NCBI GenBank assembly: GCA_905250885.1
Contig: CAJNOQ010000104.1
Span: 7,279 to 71,278 of the forward strand
Length of the DNA stretch: 64,000 nucleotides
DNA from: Didymodactylos carnosus
Taxonomy: Eukaryota > Rotifera > Eurotatoria > Philodinida > Philodinidae
Direction: 5' to 3'
Shown: positions 35,149 through 47,453 of the stretch, one piece after another
How the letters are laid out: every line of letters begins with the position of its first letter
How positions within the stretch are numbered: position 1 is the first letter of the stretch
Made by a program: the position numbers and the translations under genes
Notes under the pieces: generated by a model
What the model was told of the DNA's origin: nothing
The model's input: only the letters and a program-made list of their open reading frames with translations
The model's database searches: none

Positions 35149-38100
35149 TCACAATATTGCATATTGGTCGTATAGAATACGTCGAACTTTATAATAGGTG
35201 TCAGATAAGAGACCTTCAAGAATAATTTGACCAGATCCACCCTCAACCTGAAACCAGTGACAAAAAACAATTTACTCTTCATTATTTTATATTGAAAAGA
35301 ACAAACCCGCTTAATTGCTACGCTGTCTTCACACGTTAAAACACCACCAACAAATTCTGCCCTTAAACCATATTGTTGAATTAAAATCATTTTTAAATGT
35401 AATAATTTTGGTTCGTTAACAAATACAGATGAATGTGGTATCATCTAAAAAGAACAATATAAAAAATGTTTTATTTTTAAGAATTAAAATTGAAAAGGCC
35501 AGTCTGATACTTACATGTTCTTTCATATCACGTGGTAAAGGATTTAAATACCATTCGGCATTTGATTGTCCAATATCTTTAAAATAATAGTTGCACAATA
35601 TAAAATATCATACTAAAAAGAAACTACATACTTGTGACAGTTGTTGCTGCTGATGTTGCCGTCGTTGTTTGTTGATTAGCTGCATTCGTTATCATTCCAT
35701 CGACCCATGCTATATCAACATCACGAGTTTTTGAAAATGTTATTGAACTCAGTAAGCTGTCTTTCAGTTTGATCTTAATTGATATAGAAAAATCTATTTA
35801 AATTTGAGCAACACACCCGCGGTTTCCTTACTAATTATTCTAGCTTAACGTTTCTCTTCTATCAGAAATGATGATGTTTTTCAGAAGATCCATATCGAGA
35901 TGAGCACATGACTGAATAAAGTTCATCATATCTACTCTCAGAATTCATATTGCTTTCGGACACATTGAAGGTTTATGTCAAGTTTTGAAAAAGTTTTGTA
36001 AAAGTCTTTAATAACTAGTTTTTCATAAACGCTCTATTCTCCTGAACTCTTATAAGGAAAATAGATACAAAAAGCTTTAGTTTGAGAAAATATTACCAAT
36101 CAAAATATCTGTCAGCTCTGGGCGATAATTAAACCAGAAGTTATGATTGATATACTAATATCCTTAACAGATGAGTATACAGTAGTTTCATTATATTTCA
36201 AAAAATTGTCAAGGGGTATAGATTAGTGAAAAAACTCGGAAAGAAGAAATTTAATAATCCTTGAATGCCTCATTTTGATACCTGTTCGAACAATATTCTC
36301 TGACAGATGAAAGATCTTACTATAACTCTACTTCATCATACAACATTCTCACAGTTTCAGCAAATCGGTTGTATAATTCTCAAAATCGTTTTTCGACAGG
36401 GAAGAACCTTAATTTGTGTTTAAACATCAATAGAAGTAAACTCAGAGACATAGATGACTGGCAATAAGTAACATCTATATTGAAATAACTAATTTTTTCT
36501 ATAAGAATACAATATCGTACTTCACGTTAAAAATTCAATAAATAACTTTAATAAAACTAACTCGGACTATGATCACACCAATATCGAAAATAAGGTTGAA
36601 TGAACTTTTTGTACATATATGTAAAATAATAACACTAATATATACAGAATTAGATTATACCGTACGTTTCCATATTAAGCATGTTATCATCAATTTTGGC
36701 TTACTCCCAAAAGAGATATTAGTTCTTTGTGACAGATTTTCATCTATCCGTCCGCTCTTTCGTTGTTATTATCTCTTTTGAGCATCAATTCTATATAGCT
36801 CTTCAGATCAGTTTAAGAACATGTGCTCAATTTTTTCCGGTTCCGATACTGATTCAGTGATTTCTGTGTCAGCCTCTTCCGCGTCATATTCTTGAAATAA
36901 TAATTCCTCTTCCACGTTAGCTGATTGTCCCTTATTTTTACTTTTAGATACTTTTTTCGTTTGTTCTGCCAAACATTTTGTTAAACTTGTTATTCTTGCT
37001 GTTTGTTGTTGTAGTCGAAAACAAGTTATACTCAAACAGATGACTACAATAACAACAAATAGTATGAAGGGAACGATAGAAAAATTAGATATTTTTTGTA
37101 ACAATTTTTGAAAGTCATCAACGTATGTAAAGTTTGTGGATAGTTGAATTGTTACTAATTGTGTCGATACTGTTCTGGATAACGAGATTGTGGTAGTCCT
37201 CTGACTGTTCATAGAAAATAAATTTGTAAAATTAGCATTCGTGGATTGATTCTGTTTTCTAACAACATGTACTTCGTCTATCGCATCACTTAACGGATTA
37301 TAAACTATTGATAGAATAATAAGTATGTTTAGTAACACTTGCACTTGAAGATAGTAGAAAATGATCTTTTTCAGAAAGAAAACAAATACAACTGAGAAAG
37401 AGAACCACCTCATTGTCTATAACGGTGAATTAACGATTTAATCAAATAAAAAACTTATTATTATATAGAGTTAGAACCAACAGATAATCGTTTGGCGCAT
37501 TTTTCATTCGATAACAGAACTAATTGAAAAAAATATTACGTAAAAGTTGACCTGAACACTTCTTAAGATACATCACGGTAGAGATAAATTGTAAAATTTA
37601 GTTCGAATATCGCGAATTAATTCTAGATTCCATGTCAGATATGAAAAGAGCATTTCTTGAATCTTATAAAAACAGCTTTTCTAACCAAACGCTTATACTC
37701 GACAAATGATACTGCGACTTGAAAGAAGTATTAAAAAAAGTGAATGATGGTACAATTTCTAGAGATCCAATCTTATAAAAGATTCGTATACTTCTTTTAT
37801 AAGAATCTTATAGAAATCTTAATTTTACAGTCGATAGAAATCCATACTGTAGTTATAAGATTCTTATGTAAGAAATTTATAAGATTCCTATAAAAATTTA
37901 TACGATTCTTATAGTAAAAAACAACAACTTTTTTTGTTGTTGTCTGGAGGAGAAGGGTAAAGTTTGAATTTTTGAACGTTTTTACGTTTTGAACGTCACT
38001 ATAAGATTATAAGAATCTTATAAAAAACTTATATACTAAAATCTTATTTAATTCTTATTAGGGTTGTGACAGTTACCATTATCGTTACAGTAACTATAAC

Positions 38101-41100
38101 TGCCGATCGATTACGGCTATACTCTGTTGCGCCAAAAATGATCAGCGAATAAGGTCTACAAAATTTGCTATCGTTTATCTTTTATATTGGAATACAAGAC
38201 GTAATAAATGCATTCACGATAGTCAAGATAAGATACAATCAATCGATCGTAAAATGACGAAATCACCATTTGAATAAAATGAGCAAGAGACTCTACTCTC
38301 TCTTCTCAGTTGTACTGTATTGAATGAAAAATATGTATGTACACATCTTATGATAAGAGAAAAAATAATGTTTAAAAATAAAAATAAAAAATAAAAATTT
38401 GTTTTCTTTATTCTCCATTGTTTACTGAAAACATTGTTTATTTTATTTTGTGCCGTTTATTCACTTTTTGAAACATAATAGAAAAAACTAGTCTTCGTTT
38501 GATCTTGATAGCCATCACAAAACATTCTTCATATGTAGTGGATAAAACGATGATAGGATATAGCTCGATCAGGTGTAAATAACTGTCATCAGAGATTTGA
38601 CTCTTGAAGGATATACTGAACAGTTACCGTTATTTGTAACTGATCGTTATCGTTACTTGTAATGATAACTGCTTACCCGTTACCATTACCAGGAATGGCA
38701 ACTGTTCAGCAATTACCCTTACCGAATAACGATGGTGACGGTAACTGGTAACTGTCACAGCCCTAATTCTTATAAGATTCTTATATTGCGAATTATAAGA
38801 ATCTTATAATTACAGTATGCATTTCTATCGACTGTAGTATATAAGATTTTCGTCATTTTGATCGACCAGGGATTCAACTTCATAGGACAACTAATAATTT
38901 CATCTCGATATGTTCTCTACGTTTTTAACGATGAGAGAGTTTGACTCATACTTCTAACAAACGATATTCTAACTGGATATTTTTTGTTAGACAGCTAAAT
39001 TTTTTTCCCTTTCACCAATAACTTACTTGATAAAGATTTCTTTCTGTTGTTGCGTCAACAATTTCTTTAACACGTGGCGAAAATATTCGGCCTTGAACAA
39101 TTTGTTTTGTTAAACAATATTTTTCTAATTGTTCAACACATTCTTGAGTACCATGTATAAGAATTAAATTTTTTGGTTTAATAGAATTTAATAATTTTTC
39201 AATTGATTCTCTATCACTACGTGCTTCAAAATCTACATATAATATTTTTGAATTTAACTCTAATTTTCGTTTTTCACAAACTGTTTTATATGGAACATGT
39301 TGTTGTTGAGTTGATAGATGATGTGGATGATCATTTAACTGATGTTGTTGTACTTTTATTGGTCCTGTTATGTATTGCTCATTTGTTATATCTGCAAACT
39401 GATCATTATTCGTAGTTGATGCATCACCACGTCTTTCATCTGAATCACCATAATTTGTTTCATTTGGTATTGGATGTTTAACATCCACAATCATATAATC
39501 ATCAACACTTACTATTTCACCATAATCATCGCATACAAATTTTTCTTCTTTATAGGGAAACATGGGAAAATTTTTACGTTTTGGAGCAAATATGGCTTGT
39601 GTATTAGAACCACGTTGTTGTTGTTCTTTTTGCATTGGATTTGTTATTATCAATGGTGTTTGTGGTTGTGGTGTTTGTTCGTCAGTATTTGTTAAAATAA
39701 GTCCGGATAATGGTACTGTAGGAGTTGAAACTGTTCCTGTATCAATCATTTTTCGATTTTCTTCATCGTCTTCATCATCAAGATTTTCATCATCTTCATT
39801 TTCATCATCGGATATTTCCATTTGATCAATAGATGTACGATTTTTAATTGCTCTCTTTTTGGAATTTGATAATTGTTTTTTCAATGTTAAATTATTCAAC
39901 GTACTATCACCGGATTTTTGAGAATTTAATTCACGTTGCCGTTGTAAATGTTCTTCTAATTCAACACCTTCCAATCGAACTTTACGACGGACCTTTATAG
40001 AGAGAGAAAAATAATACAAAATTTGTCTCTGTGATAAAAGAAAAGTAAAACTTCGATTAAATAACCGTTTTATACGTTTTAAGAGTACAAAAAGTCTTTT
40101 CATATTTTTCAAGCACAATTATTAAAACAAAGATGTAGAATACACCCATTTGCTTCGACTGCCGTTGAGAGATTTTTATTCTAAAAAAGTTTTTTAAAAA
40201 ATAGTATTTTTGCCTAAAATTAATAGAAAATGATGATACTTTTCTCTGGGGAATTTTTCTTGCGAAAATTTTTCATTCTCACAGGTAAATTCTGTACTTT
40301 CAGTTATAAAGATTAAATGCTTCTTCCATCATGTGTTCAATCGACATTTTCTCCACAAATGATGAAAACTGTCAACTATCACTTTATAAAATTGATACCT
40401 ACTTCAACTTCAATTGTTTTTAAATCGGGATTATCGATTAATTCTCTTGCTAAAGTTCCTACACTTGTTCTCGTTGTTAATATAATACTATTTTTCTCAT
40501 TTTGACACCAATCAATAAACAAATCTCTAGCAAAACCACATTCTAAATCTGGTTGACTAGCAAGTACAACCTAGGAAAATAAAATATTAAAAAAATAAAT
40601 GACATCTATATGAAAATATTAGACATACTTTTGGTGCTGGTACTTTTGACAAATCTGATAAACTATGACACAATTTAACAAATCTCAAGTTAAATGGATT
40701 TGCACGTAATTCTTCAAACTGTCGTTGAATTTTATCACTCATCCATTCGACTTGAGAACGAGCAAATTCAATAACTTGAAAACTAAAATTATTTAATAAT
40801 GCTAATGAATAGGCAAACAGACCAGATGCTTCATTACGCCACAATTGTTCCTAAAATTAAAAGAGACGTTTTGTTCATACAAATGTGTATAAATATTGAA
40901 ATAATTTACTAGTAATAATGCTAATTCAAGTACACGTCCGGCTGTATCAACACATATCAAAACATTTCCATCTCGACGCATTGTTTCTAATATTGTAGCT
41001 AAAAATATAAAAAAAGAAGAAAGTAGAATTCTATTACTAAAATTAAACTCTTCATAACAAATTACTAAGAAAGAAAAGTTTCAATAACAACAACACGTAC

Positions 41101-44100
41101 GAAATCATTTTAAATTATTTACTAAAACTTGAGTTATTGTTACAGCTTTTCAAATAAATATAAATCCATATAAAAATCAAAACTATAGTGATTCGATATA
41201 AAAGAATAAACTGTTTCACATTCTTATTGGATTCTCGGAGAAAAAGCACTACTCTGATTAAGTCGTCTGGATATGATTTCCATTTACGTTTGATATATAA
41301 GGAAAAACTATTTAATTTAATATTAATGAACTAATTGTCTCACTATTGCGAAACGATTCTAAAACATTATATTCCGTGACTATAAGAGTCACAGAAGTGT
41401 TTTTTATTAGTTTTTGAAAACCCAATTGTGTTTGATAGTACAGTACAATTCTTATAAAAAATAAACATTGCAACAATAAGGGCTGTTTATGTTTTACAAC
41501 ATAAACAAGCACTTTTCAACGATATATGCTCGTACATGTGCAAGACGACATCGGGACATGTATATTTGGACTCCTCGAGTCTCAAGGGTTCATTGATATG
41601 TCAAATTAAAATTAACTTTTACGACGTTTTTCGTCAGCTTCCATTAGTCTACCTATAAATATGTTTAAAAACTCAAGTCAGCATCAGAGAGTTTAAGTGG
41701 CATAGCATACGACTAACTATGAGAGCACAGTGGGCATTTTTAAAATAGCAAGCGGTCATATAATGTTCGTTAAACATTTTTTAATGAATAATTATCATTA
41801 CTTAGTCAGCTATGATGCTCTTAATCAAAAACTAAACGTTGTCAGAAAAAATTGGTCTTGCAGGTCACGGGAAAAATTTCAATAGATAGTTATTCGATTC
41901 AAAACTTATTGTGTTATACATGATTCGATGCAACTCGATGCCTAGTCCCGAATTTGACATTATTTTTCCTTGAAAGTATTTCTAGATTGAGAAAAATAGA
42001 TTTTGAGAAATTCTGCAGTGATAGCTAGGAAAAGACTTGCATTAAGTTGCATATAGATGTGTTGTATATAGACAAACATTTTGGTAAAGTTTAGAAATCC
42101 GGAAACTTCTTATACCGATCATATGTCCACGGAAATTTAGTGAAAAATAAATTTGTTTCTCCAACACTATGAGTCCAAACTATGAACTTATTTCGTTAAT
42201 TTAATCAAAAAAAATCTCAATTCACAGTCTATGCCGTTTTTGTTTTGGACTTAGTTGGCTTTAATGGAAAATTTATTTTACCGCATCCAATGTGTTTTAG
42301 GCTAACTTTTGTCTAAGTATTTTCTCGTGATCGTTAGAAGTTAGAATAAAAATTCTTTTTGGAATATATCACCCATATGTTGAAGTATAAGTTTCTACGC
42401 TTAGATCGAAAAACAGAGTACTTCGGTTTTTTGCTGAGTGTCCAACTGGCAGATGCATATTGAGAGGCGTCTGTAATATACATCTTCAGGCATAAAAATT
42501 TAGTTTTTAGAATACTCCATTATCAGTTTGTATCAACTGTGCGGTAACCTGTCAGTCCAGTAGACGATCCTTTTCAGGTGAGAGTTTTAAATTTCAATAG
42601 AGCAGCAGTTGTTCTGTGCAGTCAAATCCAAGTTAAATATTTTTATTTTTCACAGAAAAAAAGGTTAAAAGTATCAACGTCATTAATATTCCCTCATTTT
42701 GCAGGCACGGATTTGTATATATGTACGATCTGCCATTGTACCGTTTCCGTAAAAAACCGTAAAAAATAAACTGTCTTATGGACTATTTTTTTACTATCTC
42801 AGTAAATTCTGATAGTGCAACCATTGATAAAAAAACTATACAAATATGGGAATATGACGGGTTTAATCTCACGAGACAATGTGAACTGGAAAAAAATCTC
42901 GTGGAACATTTTTCTTAGGAACGACAAAATGATTTGAGCCGTAGCTTTAGGCATCTACTGTACATCGCAAAGGGAAAAAAGGATAAAAATAATCGTCACG
43001 AAAAGTTGAATATTAACGGATATATTAGAAAAACAAAATTGATAATCTTACGGGACATTTAGTGTGTGACGCTTGTTTTCAGAAAAAGTAATTGCCATTT
43101 TTTACAGTAAGGAAAGCATCGATCTTTTATTTTTTTTAACAAAATGATTTTCAATCTGTGGGCTGTATTTTGACTACTTTTGATAAAGATTGCATTTAGT
43201 TTTAGCTGAGATATGCGAGATTCAATCTCATGGAACAGAAAAAGACTAAAGTGTCTGTAACAACATTATTTTGATTTATTCGCATAAAAAATTCAATTAA
43301 ACCGTTAATTCATTTATATATTTCCAGCGAGTTAGTCTTCAAATTATTCCTTAGAAAAAGAATTAAAATTCATTCCGTCTTTAGAAAAAAATTCATTTTT
43401 CAACAATAGAGCTCACCAAAAACCTTTGCATGTGACAATGTAACTGTTATATTGTAGTAACGAAAGCAGCTAAAGAGCGGCTACCCTTTGTGATAGTGAG
43501 CAGACGAAACAAATAAGATAAAAAAGATGCGTTCAGTAGAAAAAAAGTTATTGCATTTTTACTTCTCGGATATCAATGGTACAGTATAATATCAGCGCAA
43601 ACTGCACATATGCGAGACTCGAATTATGAGCTTTTGATCGACTTCTTATACCAACATATGACGCCTATTAAATGCAATTTCAATAGATAATATGTTTAAA
43701 GTTTTTTTAAGGCTTTTAGACGAAAAATGTTATAACTCGGGAAGGAAGCACTTCCCGGCGAAAAAGTTTCGCGAATCTTCATTCACAAAGCGTTTTTAGT
43801 GTTCTAACCATTTTCGTTACATATGGCGTCAAACAAAGAATAAAAAAGTTTAGTTAAGCAACTTACTTAGTAGTAATGCATCTTTTGTTTTCCGTTGACC
43901 TTGTGAAATTGTGTTTAACGCATCTGTTATCAATAATGTTGGTCGATTAATTTTAGCCATATTTGAACTATTCAGATGACTAGAATACGATAAAAAACAA
44001 TTATTTATATTCAGTTATTCTACCCAGTCAATATAATAAATAATGATTTTTATTCTACCGTTCTTTTTTATGATTATAGTCAACAGCATAGACAATCTCT

Positions 44101-44713
44101 TCTTCACCTTCTTTTGTTATTTTCCATATCGTTCCACCAATCATATGTCCAGCTGGTAATGGTGTTATTACAAGACCGTTACCATTTCCTAATAAAAAAA
44201 CACATCGATAATTTACTCTCATTTTTTCATTTTTCAAGATATACCTTCGAGTGCAACTGATTGATCATATTTTAATGTTATAAATTGATCAAATGCCGCA
44301 TCAATATGATCTAACGTAAATAAATTAAAATCTTCGTTATTCAAACGGCTCTGATGTAAATCATACATAAACATTTGTCCCATTTTATAAACAGGCACTG
44401 TTGCGTAAATAGGACATTTTAAACCACAATGGCCAACTAAATAGGGTAATGCACCCAAATGATATAAATCGGGATACGTGATAAGTACAGCATCAATCGA
44501 TTTTATATGTCTAAACAACAAAGCGTCATTTTACAAGTCTAAGCGAAGAAAAACAGTCACTTACCGTTTATATTCATCAATAATTTCTTGACTAAAATTT
44601 TCGTCCCATCCACAATCAAGTAAAAATCGATAATCATCTGTTTGTAATAAATAGGCTAATGGTCCTTCATTATAGGCACCAGATATAACTTGAAGTTTTA
44701 AAATAGATGCCAT
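35149..44713 (-). CDS. CPSF2: Cleavage and polyadenylation specificity factor subunit 2 (CPSF100)
   Basis: Twelve exons on the minus strand (44713-44565, 44510-44245, 44188-44059, 43979-43867, 40998-40910, 40850-40629, 40570-40403, 39992-39027, 35773-35632, 35576-35515, 35444-35307, 35247-35149) give 847 residues, against 782 in human. CPSF2 is the catalytically dead partner of CPSF73 in pre-mRNA 3'-end cleavage. Seen: the metallo-beta-lactamase fold with [18 protein letters not shown], where the metal-binding HxHxDH is degraded as in all CPSF100; [37 protein letters not shown]; the beta-CASP part [10 protein letters not shown] and [27 protein letters not shown]; an acidic insert (about 420-450); and the C-terminal [18 protein letters not shown]. 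Introns 4 (2.9 kb) and 8 (3.3 kb) are very long; the latter holds another gene and nested MITEs. Confidence 0.95.
36808..37413 (-). CDS. Unrecognised single-pass membrane protein nested in CPSF2 intron 8
   Basis: A single 201-codon open frame on the same strand as CPSF2, within its intron 8. I do not recognise the family. Residues 1-38 are strongly hydrophobic, as a signal peptide or signal anchor. Residues 40-110 carry possible N-glycosylation sites (NQS 55, NFT 61, NFT 94, NFS 110) and many Thr/Ser. A clear membrane segment lies at about 112-132 ([20 protein letters not shown]). The tail is basic then acidic ([20 protein letters not shown]). This layout is a plausible type I surface protein. 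The logical order of segments and non-random composition favour a real gene, but no homologue was recognised and a chance frame or relic cannot be excluded. Confidence 0.5.
   Translation of the reverse strand: MRWFSFSVVFVFFLKKIIFYYLQVQVLLNILIILSIVYNPLSDAIDEVHVVRKQNQSTNANFTNLFSMNSQRTTTISLSRTVSTQLVTIQLSTNFTYVDDFQKLLQKISNFSIVPFILFVVIVVICLSITCFRLQQQTARITSLTKCLAEQTKKVSKSKNKGQSANVEEELLFQEYDAEEADTEITESVSEPEKIEHMFLN
37826..38836. mobile_element. TA-type foldback MITE in CPSF2 intron 8, interrupted by a hAT-like element
   Basis: The ends are TACAGTCGATAGAAAT on the left and the same on the complementary strand at the right, leading into long runs of ATAAGATTCTTATAA-type palindromes on both sides. TA at each edge fits a TA duplication. 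It is split by the element at 38059-38765. A further block of the same AAGATTCTTAT motif precedes it from about 37765. Confidence 0.72.
38059..38765. mobile_element. hAT-like MITE nested in the 37826-38836 foldback
   Basis: The ends are TAGGGTTGTGACAGTTACC and, on the other strand, TAGGGCTGTGACAGTTACC. An exact 8-bp duplication ATTCTTAT lies at 38051-38058 and 38766-38773. Subterminal regions are rich in GTTACCGTTA/TAACGGTAAC-type repeats. Nothing is encoded. Confidence 0.87.
40999..43866 (-). other. Long intron 4 of CPSF2
   Basis: A 2.9-kb intron between the exons ending ALLLT and starting [11 protein letters not shown]. Beyond the splice sites I recognise neither a gene nor a clear inverted-repeat element. 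Sequence near 41880-42780 is less simple than the rest and may be an old repeat. Confidence 0.5.
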
Positions 44714-44973
44714 AATGTTCGTATCTACTGAAAAACTTTTTCTATTATATCTAAAACAAAATCTATATCGAACAGTTTGTGCTTAAAAACCTTATTATGT
44801 AAATAATTATGAAAGAACGTCGAAAACAGCCACGAGAATGAACAACAGAGCCTTTCTACATTCATCACAAAACACATGTTTTTATTTCGTTGCTTGGATG
44901 TCTTTTAAACTGAACCAGAATTTGCTCAAAATTAGTTTAAAAGCATTATCAATGTTCGGAGTCTTCTTACAGT

Positions 44974-45699
44974 TAGGGATGGGACAGTTGATGAGGGATG
45001 GTCACCAGTTCAGTTCCTGTTGAACGGAAACTGGTTACTAGAGGCCTGCGGGACCAAACTTTTTTGATTCCGGTCCCGTGAAGAAAAAAACTTTTGGTTC
45101 CATAAATATTTTTTCAAAGTAGCGCCAATAGTTTGAAAGTCAGCGGGTTGTAATGTGACTCGTGGAACAGCATTCGTGGGTAGTATCAATCACAGACTTT
45201 TCTATGAGTTCTTTCTCCCAGAACTGGTGTCTACATACAAACAAGTACAGAAACTAAGAAATTTTTATGTTCCATTCTCAAAAAAACCTGATCCCCGTCG
45301 CATTAAAAGTCCTACGGGACCGTTTCGCAGATCTCTAGGTCCCGGTTTCGTAAAAGGTCCCGCAGACCTCTACTGGTTACCAGTTCTTTTCAAACAAACG
45401 AGAATTGCTACCAGTTCTGTTCCTGTTGAACGAGAACCGGTTACGACTTTTTTTCAAGACTTCAAAATAAAATAAAACCGATATAGCTAGTTATGTGACT
45501 TAGTTTAGTCGGTTAAACACACCATCCACCTCTGCCGCACTACACAAAGTGAATTTTATTTCAGTTTTAATTTTTTGAAAAAAACTGGTACTAGTTCCCG
45601 TTCTTTTCAAAAGAACTAGTAGCACTTTTTGAACTCAAACTGTTATCAGGGACAGGTCTGATCCTTACCAGGAACTGAAATGGAACTGTTTCATCCCTA
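44974..45699. mobile_element. hAT-like MITE between RPS12 and CPSF2
   Basis: The ends are TAGGGATGGGACAGTT and, on the other strand, TAGGGATGAAACAGTTCC. The target duplications CTTACAGT (44966-44973) and CTTACGGT (45700-45707) differ at one base. The subterminal parts repeat CCAGTTC/GAACTGG motifs many times. It is interrupted by the element at 45039-45372. It sits about 260 bp upstream of the CPSF2 start codon. Confidence 0.82.
45039..45372. mobile_element. hAT-like MITE nested in the 44974-45699 element
   Basis: The ends are TAGAGGCCTGCGGGACC and, on the other strand, TAGAGGTCTGCGGGACC. An exact 8-bp duplication CTGGTTAC lies at 45031-45038 and 45373-45380. The element is 334 bp, with repeated GGTCCCG/CGGGACC motifs. 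No coding capacity. Confidence 0.88.
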
Positions 45700-45913
45700 C
45701 TTACGGTTCAAACCAGAAATATATACAGTGGCTTAAAACGACTATCAACATATCCTTAGCTTATCTGCTCGTTTTTTTCTTTTATTGTTTAATTAATTAG
45801 GATGTTTTATAGATAGAAAAATTCAAAACAATATAATAGATAACAGAAAAAAATACCGACAAACAAGCATATTTTTTCATCTTTTGAAACATGCTGGTGA
45901 TTATAATTGTTGT

Positions 45914-46414
45914 TTACGCAGCACTTTTATTTTTTTTCATATATTCTTGTAAGTGATAGTGTGCTGGTGTATCATCTCCAAAATCTTTCACCACAACACA
46001 ACTACATCCAACAACTTTTCTTGCTTTTCCATCTTTATCTCGTTTACATAGACCGGCCCATTCACCTAACTTTTTATTATCATCAACACGTAATAAATTA
46101 ATATTATGTTCTGCACATAATGCTTCAATTAGTTTAACATAATTCGGTTCATCACAATTTGATGCTAATACACATAAATGTGCTTCACGTTTATCTAAAG
46201 ATTTAACGGCTTCTCTTAAACCACGTGCTAGACCATCGTGTGTGGCAGCTGCTTTTAGCACTAGAAGAAGAAAAAAAAAATGAATGAAATATAAGCAAAC
46301 AATTCACATATAATCGATTTTACCTTCTTGTAATGATTTATTTAAATCAAGGTCATCAGCCGCCGCTGGACGAGGTGTTTCGTCTATTTCGGTGTCTATT
46401 TCGGTGTCAGACAT
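45914..46414 (-). CDS. RPS12: 40S ribosomal protein S12
   Basis: Two exons on the minus strand (46414-46324 and 46260-45914) give 145 residues, against 132 in human. It is a small-subunit ribosomal protein of the eS12 family. Seen: an acidic N-terminus ([18 protein letters not shown]), then [60 protein letters not shown] and [13 protein letters not shown], all closely matching animal S12. The N-terminal repeat of DTEI accounts for the extra length. An AATAAA signal on the minus strand lies at 45781-45786. The gene lies upstream of CPSF2 on the same strand, about 1.2 kb away. Confidence 0.96.
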
Positions 46415-47377
46415 TTTCAGTTATCTTTTAACTGTTCGTTGTTTGATCAAATTGATCTAGAGAATATAAATTCAATTTCAAATAATTACGGAGAGATGGA
46501 TAAAATGTATATTGGCAGATTTATCGCTTATAACGAGAAGCGAGAGCAGAGGCAAGCTTTCCATTTGCACGATTTTAGTTTTCATCTTAAAAGAAGCCAA
46601 CAACCATACTTTCATAATTTTACTGCTCGTAAAAAACATGGTTGATCTTTCCTAAGCCTTTAACTTAATTTTAAGCAACCTTCACACTCGTAAGAGTAGA
46701 CTTTGTAAAAAATATTTTTTGACAATAACTTTCAAATTTATCTTCATTTCTTTTATGCATCCTTTGATCTATCCAATTCTTATAATTAGATGCAATTGAA
46801 AATTAAATAGCCAAACAATTACGATAAGGACATTCAAATCGAATCATTCGATTATATCCATTTGACTATGATCATCATTTTCATTTGTCATACACGAAGA
46901 ATATCATTGAGACAAAATTTCTTGTACCGGAAATAACTAATGAGTCAACTAGAGTAAGAAAGTGTGTTGCTAGATCACAAAAATTGCACAACAATACACT
47001 TGTTAGAATTAAGCCTACCGAACATTCTGAGCATTTGTTTTGCTGTCATGGTCTGGTTTTTACCGCTATGAAAACGACCCTCCAATCAATCATATGAACC
47101 AATGTGATATTGTAAGATTTTTCTTCATATTTCACAAACAGACAGCGAGCTGCTTTTCTATGATATTTAATTTAAATCGTTGATACAAATGCTTTACGTA
47201 GAAAGAACGACACAAGTATATGAAAGTAGTAATTTTTTGGTTGTGAATAACGATGATAAATCGAGCAGAGCGACAACAACAAAACAGCTTTTAATTTGAT
47301 TTCTGTTGAACGAATAGATTTTATTCTTTTTCGAAGAGTAGGACAAGTATAACATGAACATCATTCTTTCCTTTTAG

Positions 47378-47453
47378 CTCCAAATAGTAGCTCCAAGGAG
47401 CCAGGATCAATGCACACTGATGATAGTTAGTCTCTCCTTGGAGCTAAAAGGAA
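47378..47453. repeat. Short perfect-stem hairpin
   Basis: CCTTTTAGCTCCAA with a nearby AGCTCCAAGGAG on the left pairs with CTCCTTGGAGCTAAAAGG on the right, with a loop of about 30 bp. It may be a tiny MITE or a structured transcript element. No target duplication is clear. Confidence 0.5.

Noticed and set aside
36569-36781. 70-codon plus-strand frame in CPSF2 intron 8
   Set aside because: No family, no splice context, and composition like surrounding non-coding DNA.
39203-39825. Plus-strand frames opposite CPSF2 exon 8
   Set aside because: They are antisense shadows of a well-supported exon.
45712-45725. GGTTCAAACC-like motif as a tRNA T-arm
   Set aside because: No acceptor, D or anticodon stems can be drawn around it; it sits at the edge of a MITE duplication.
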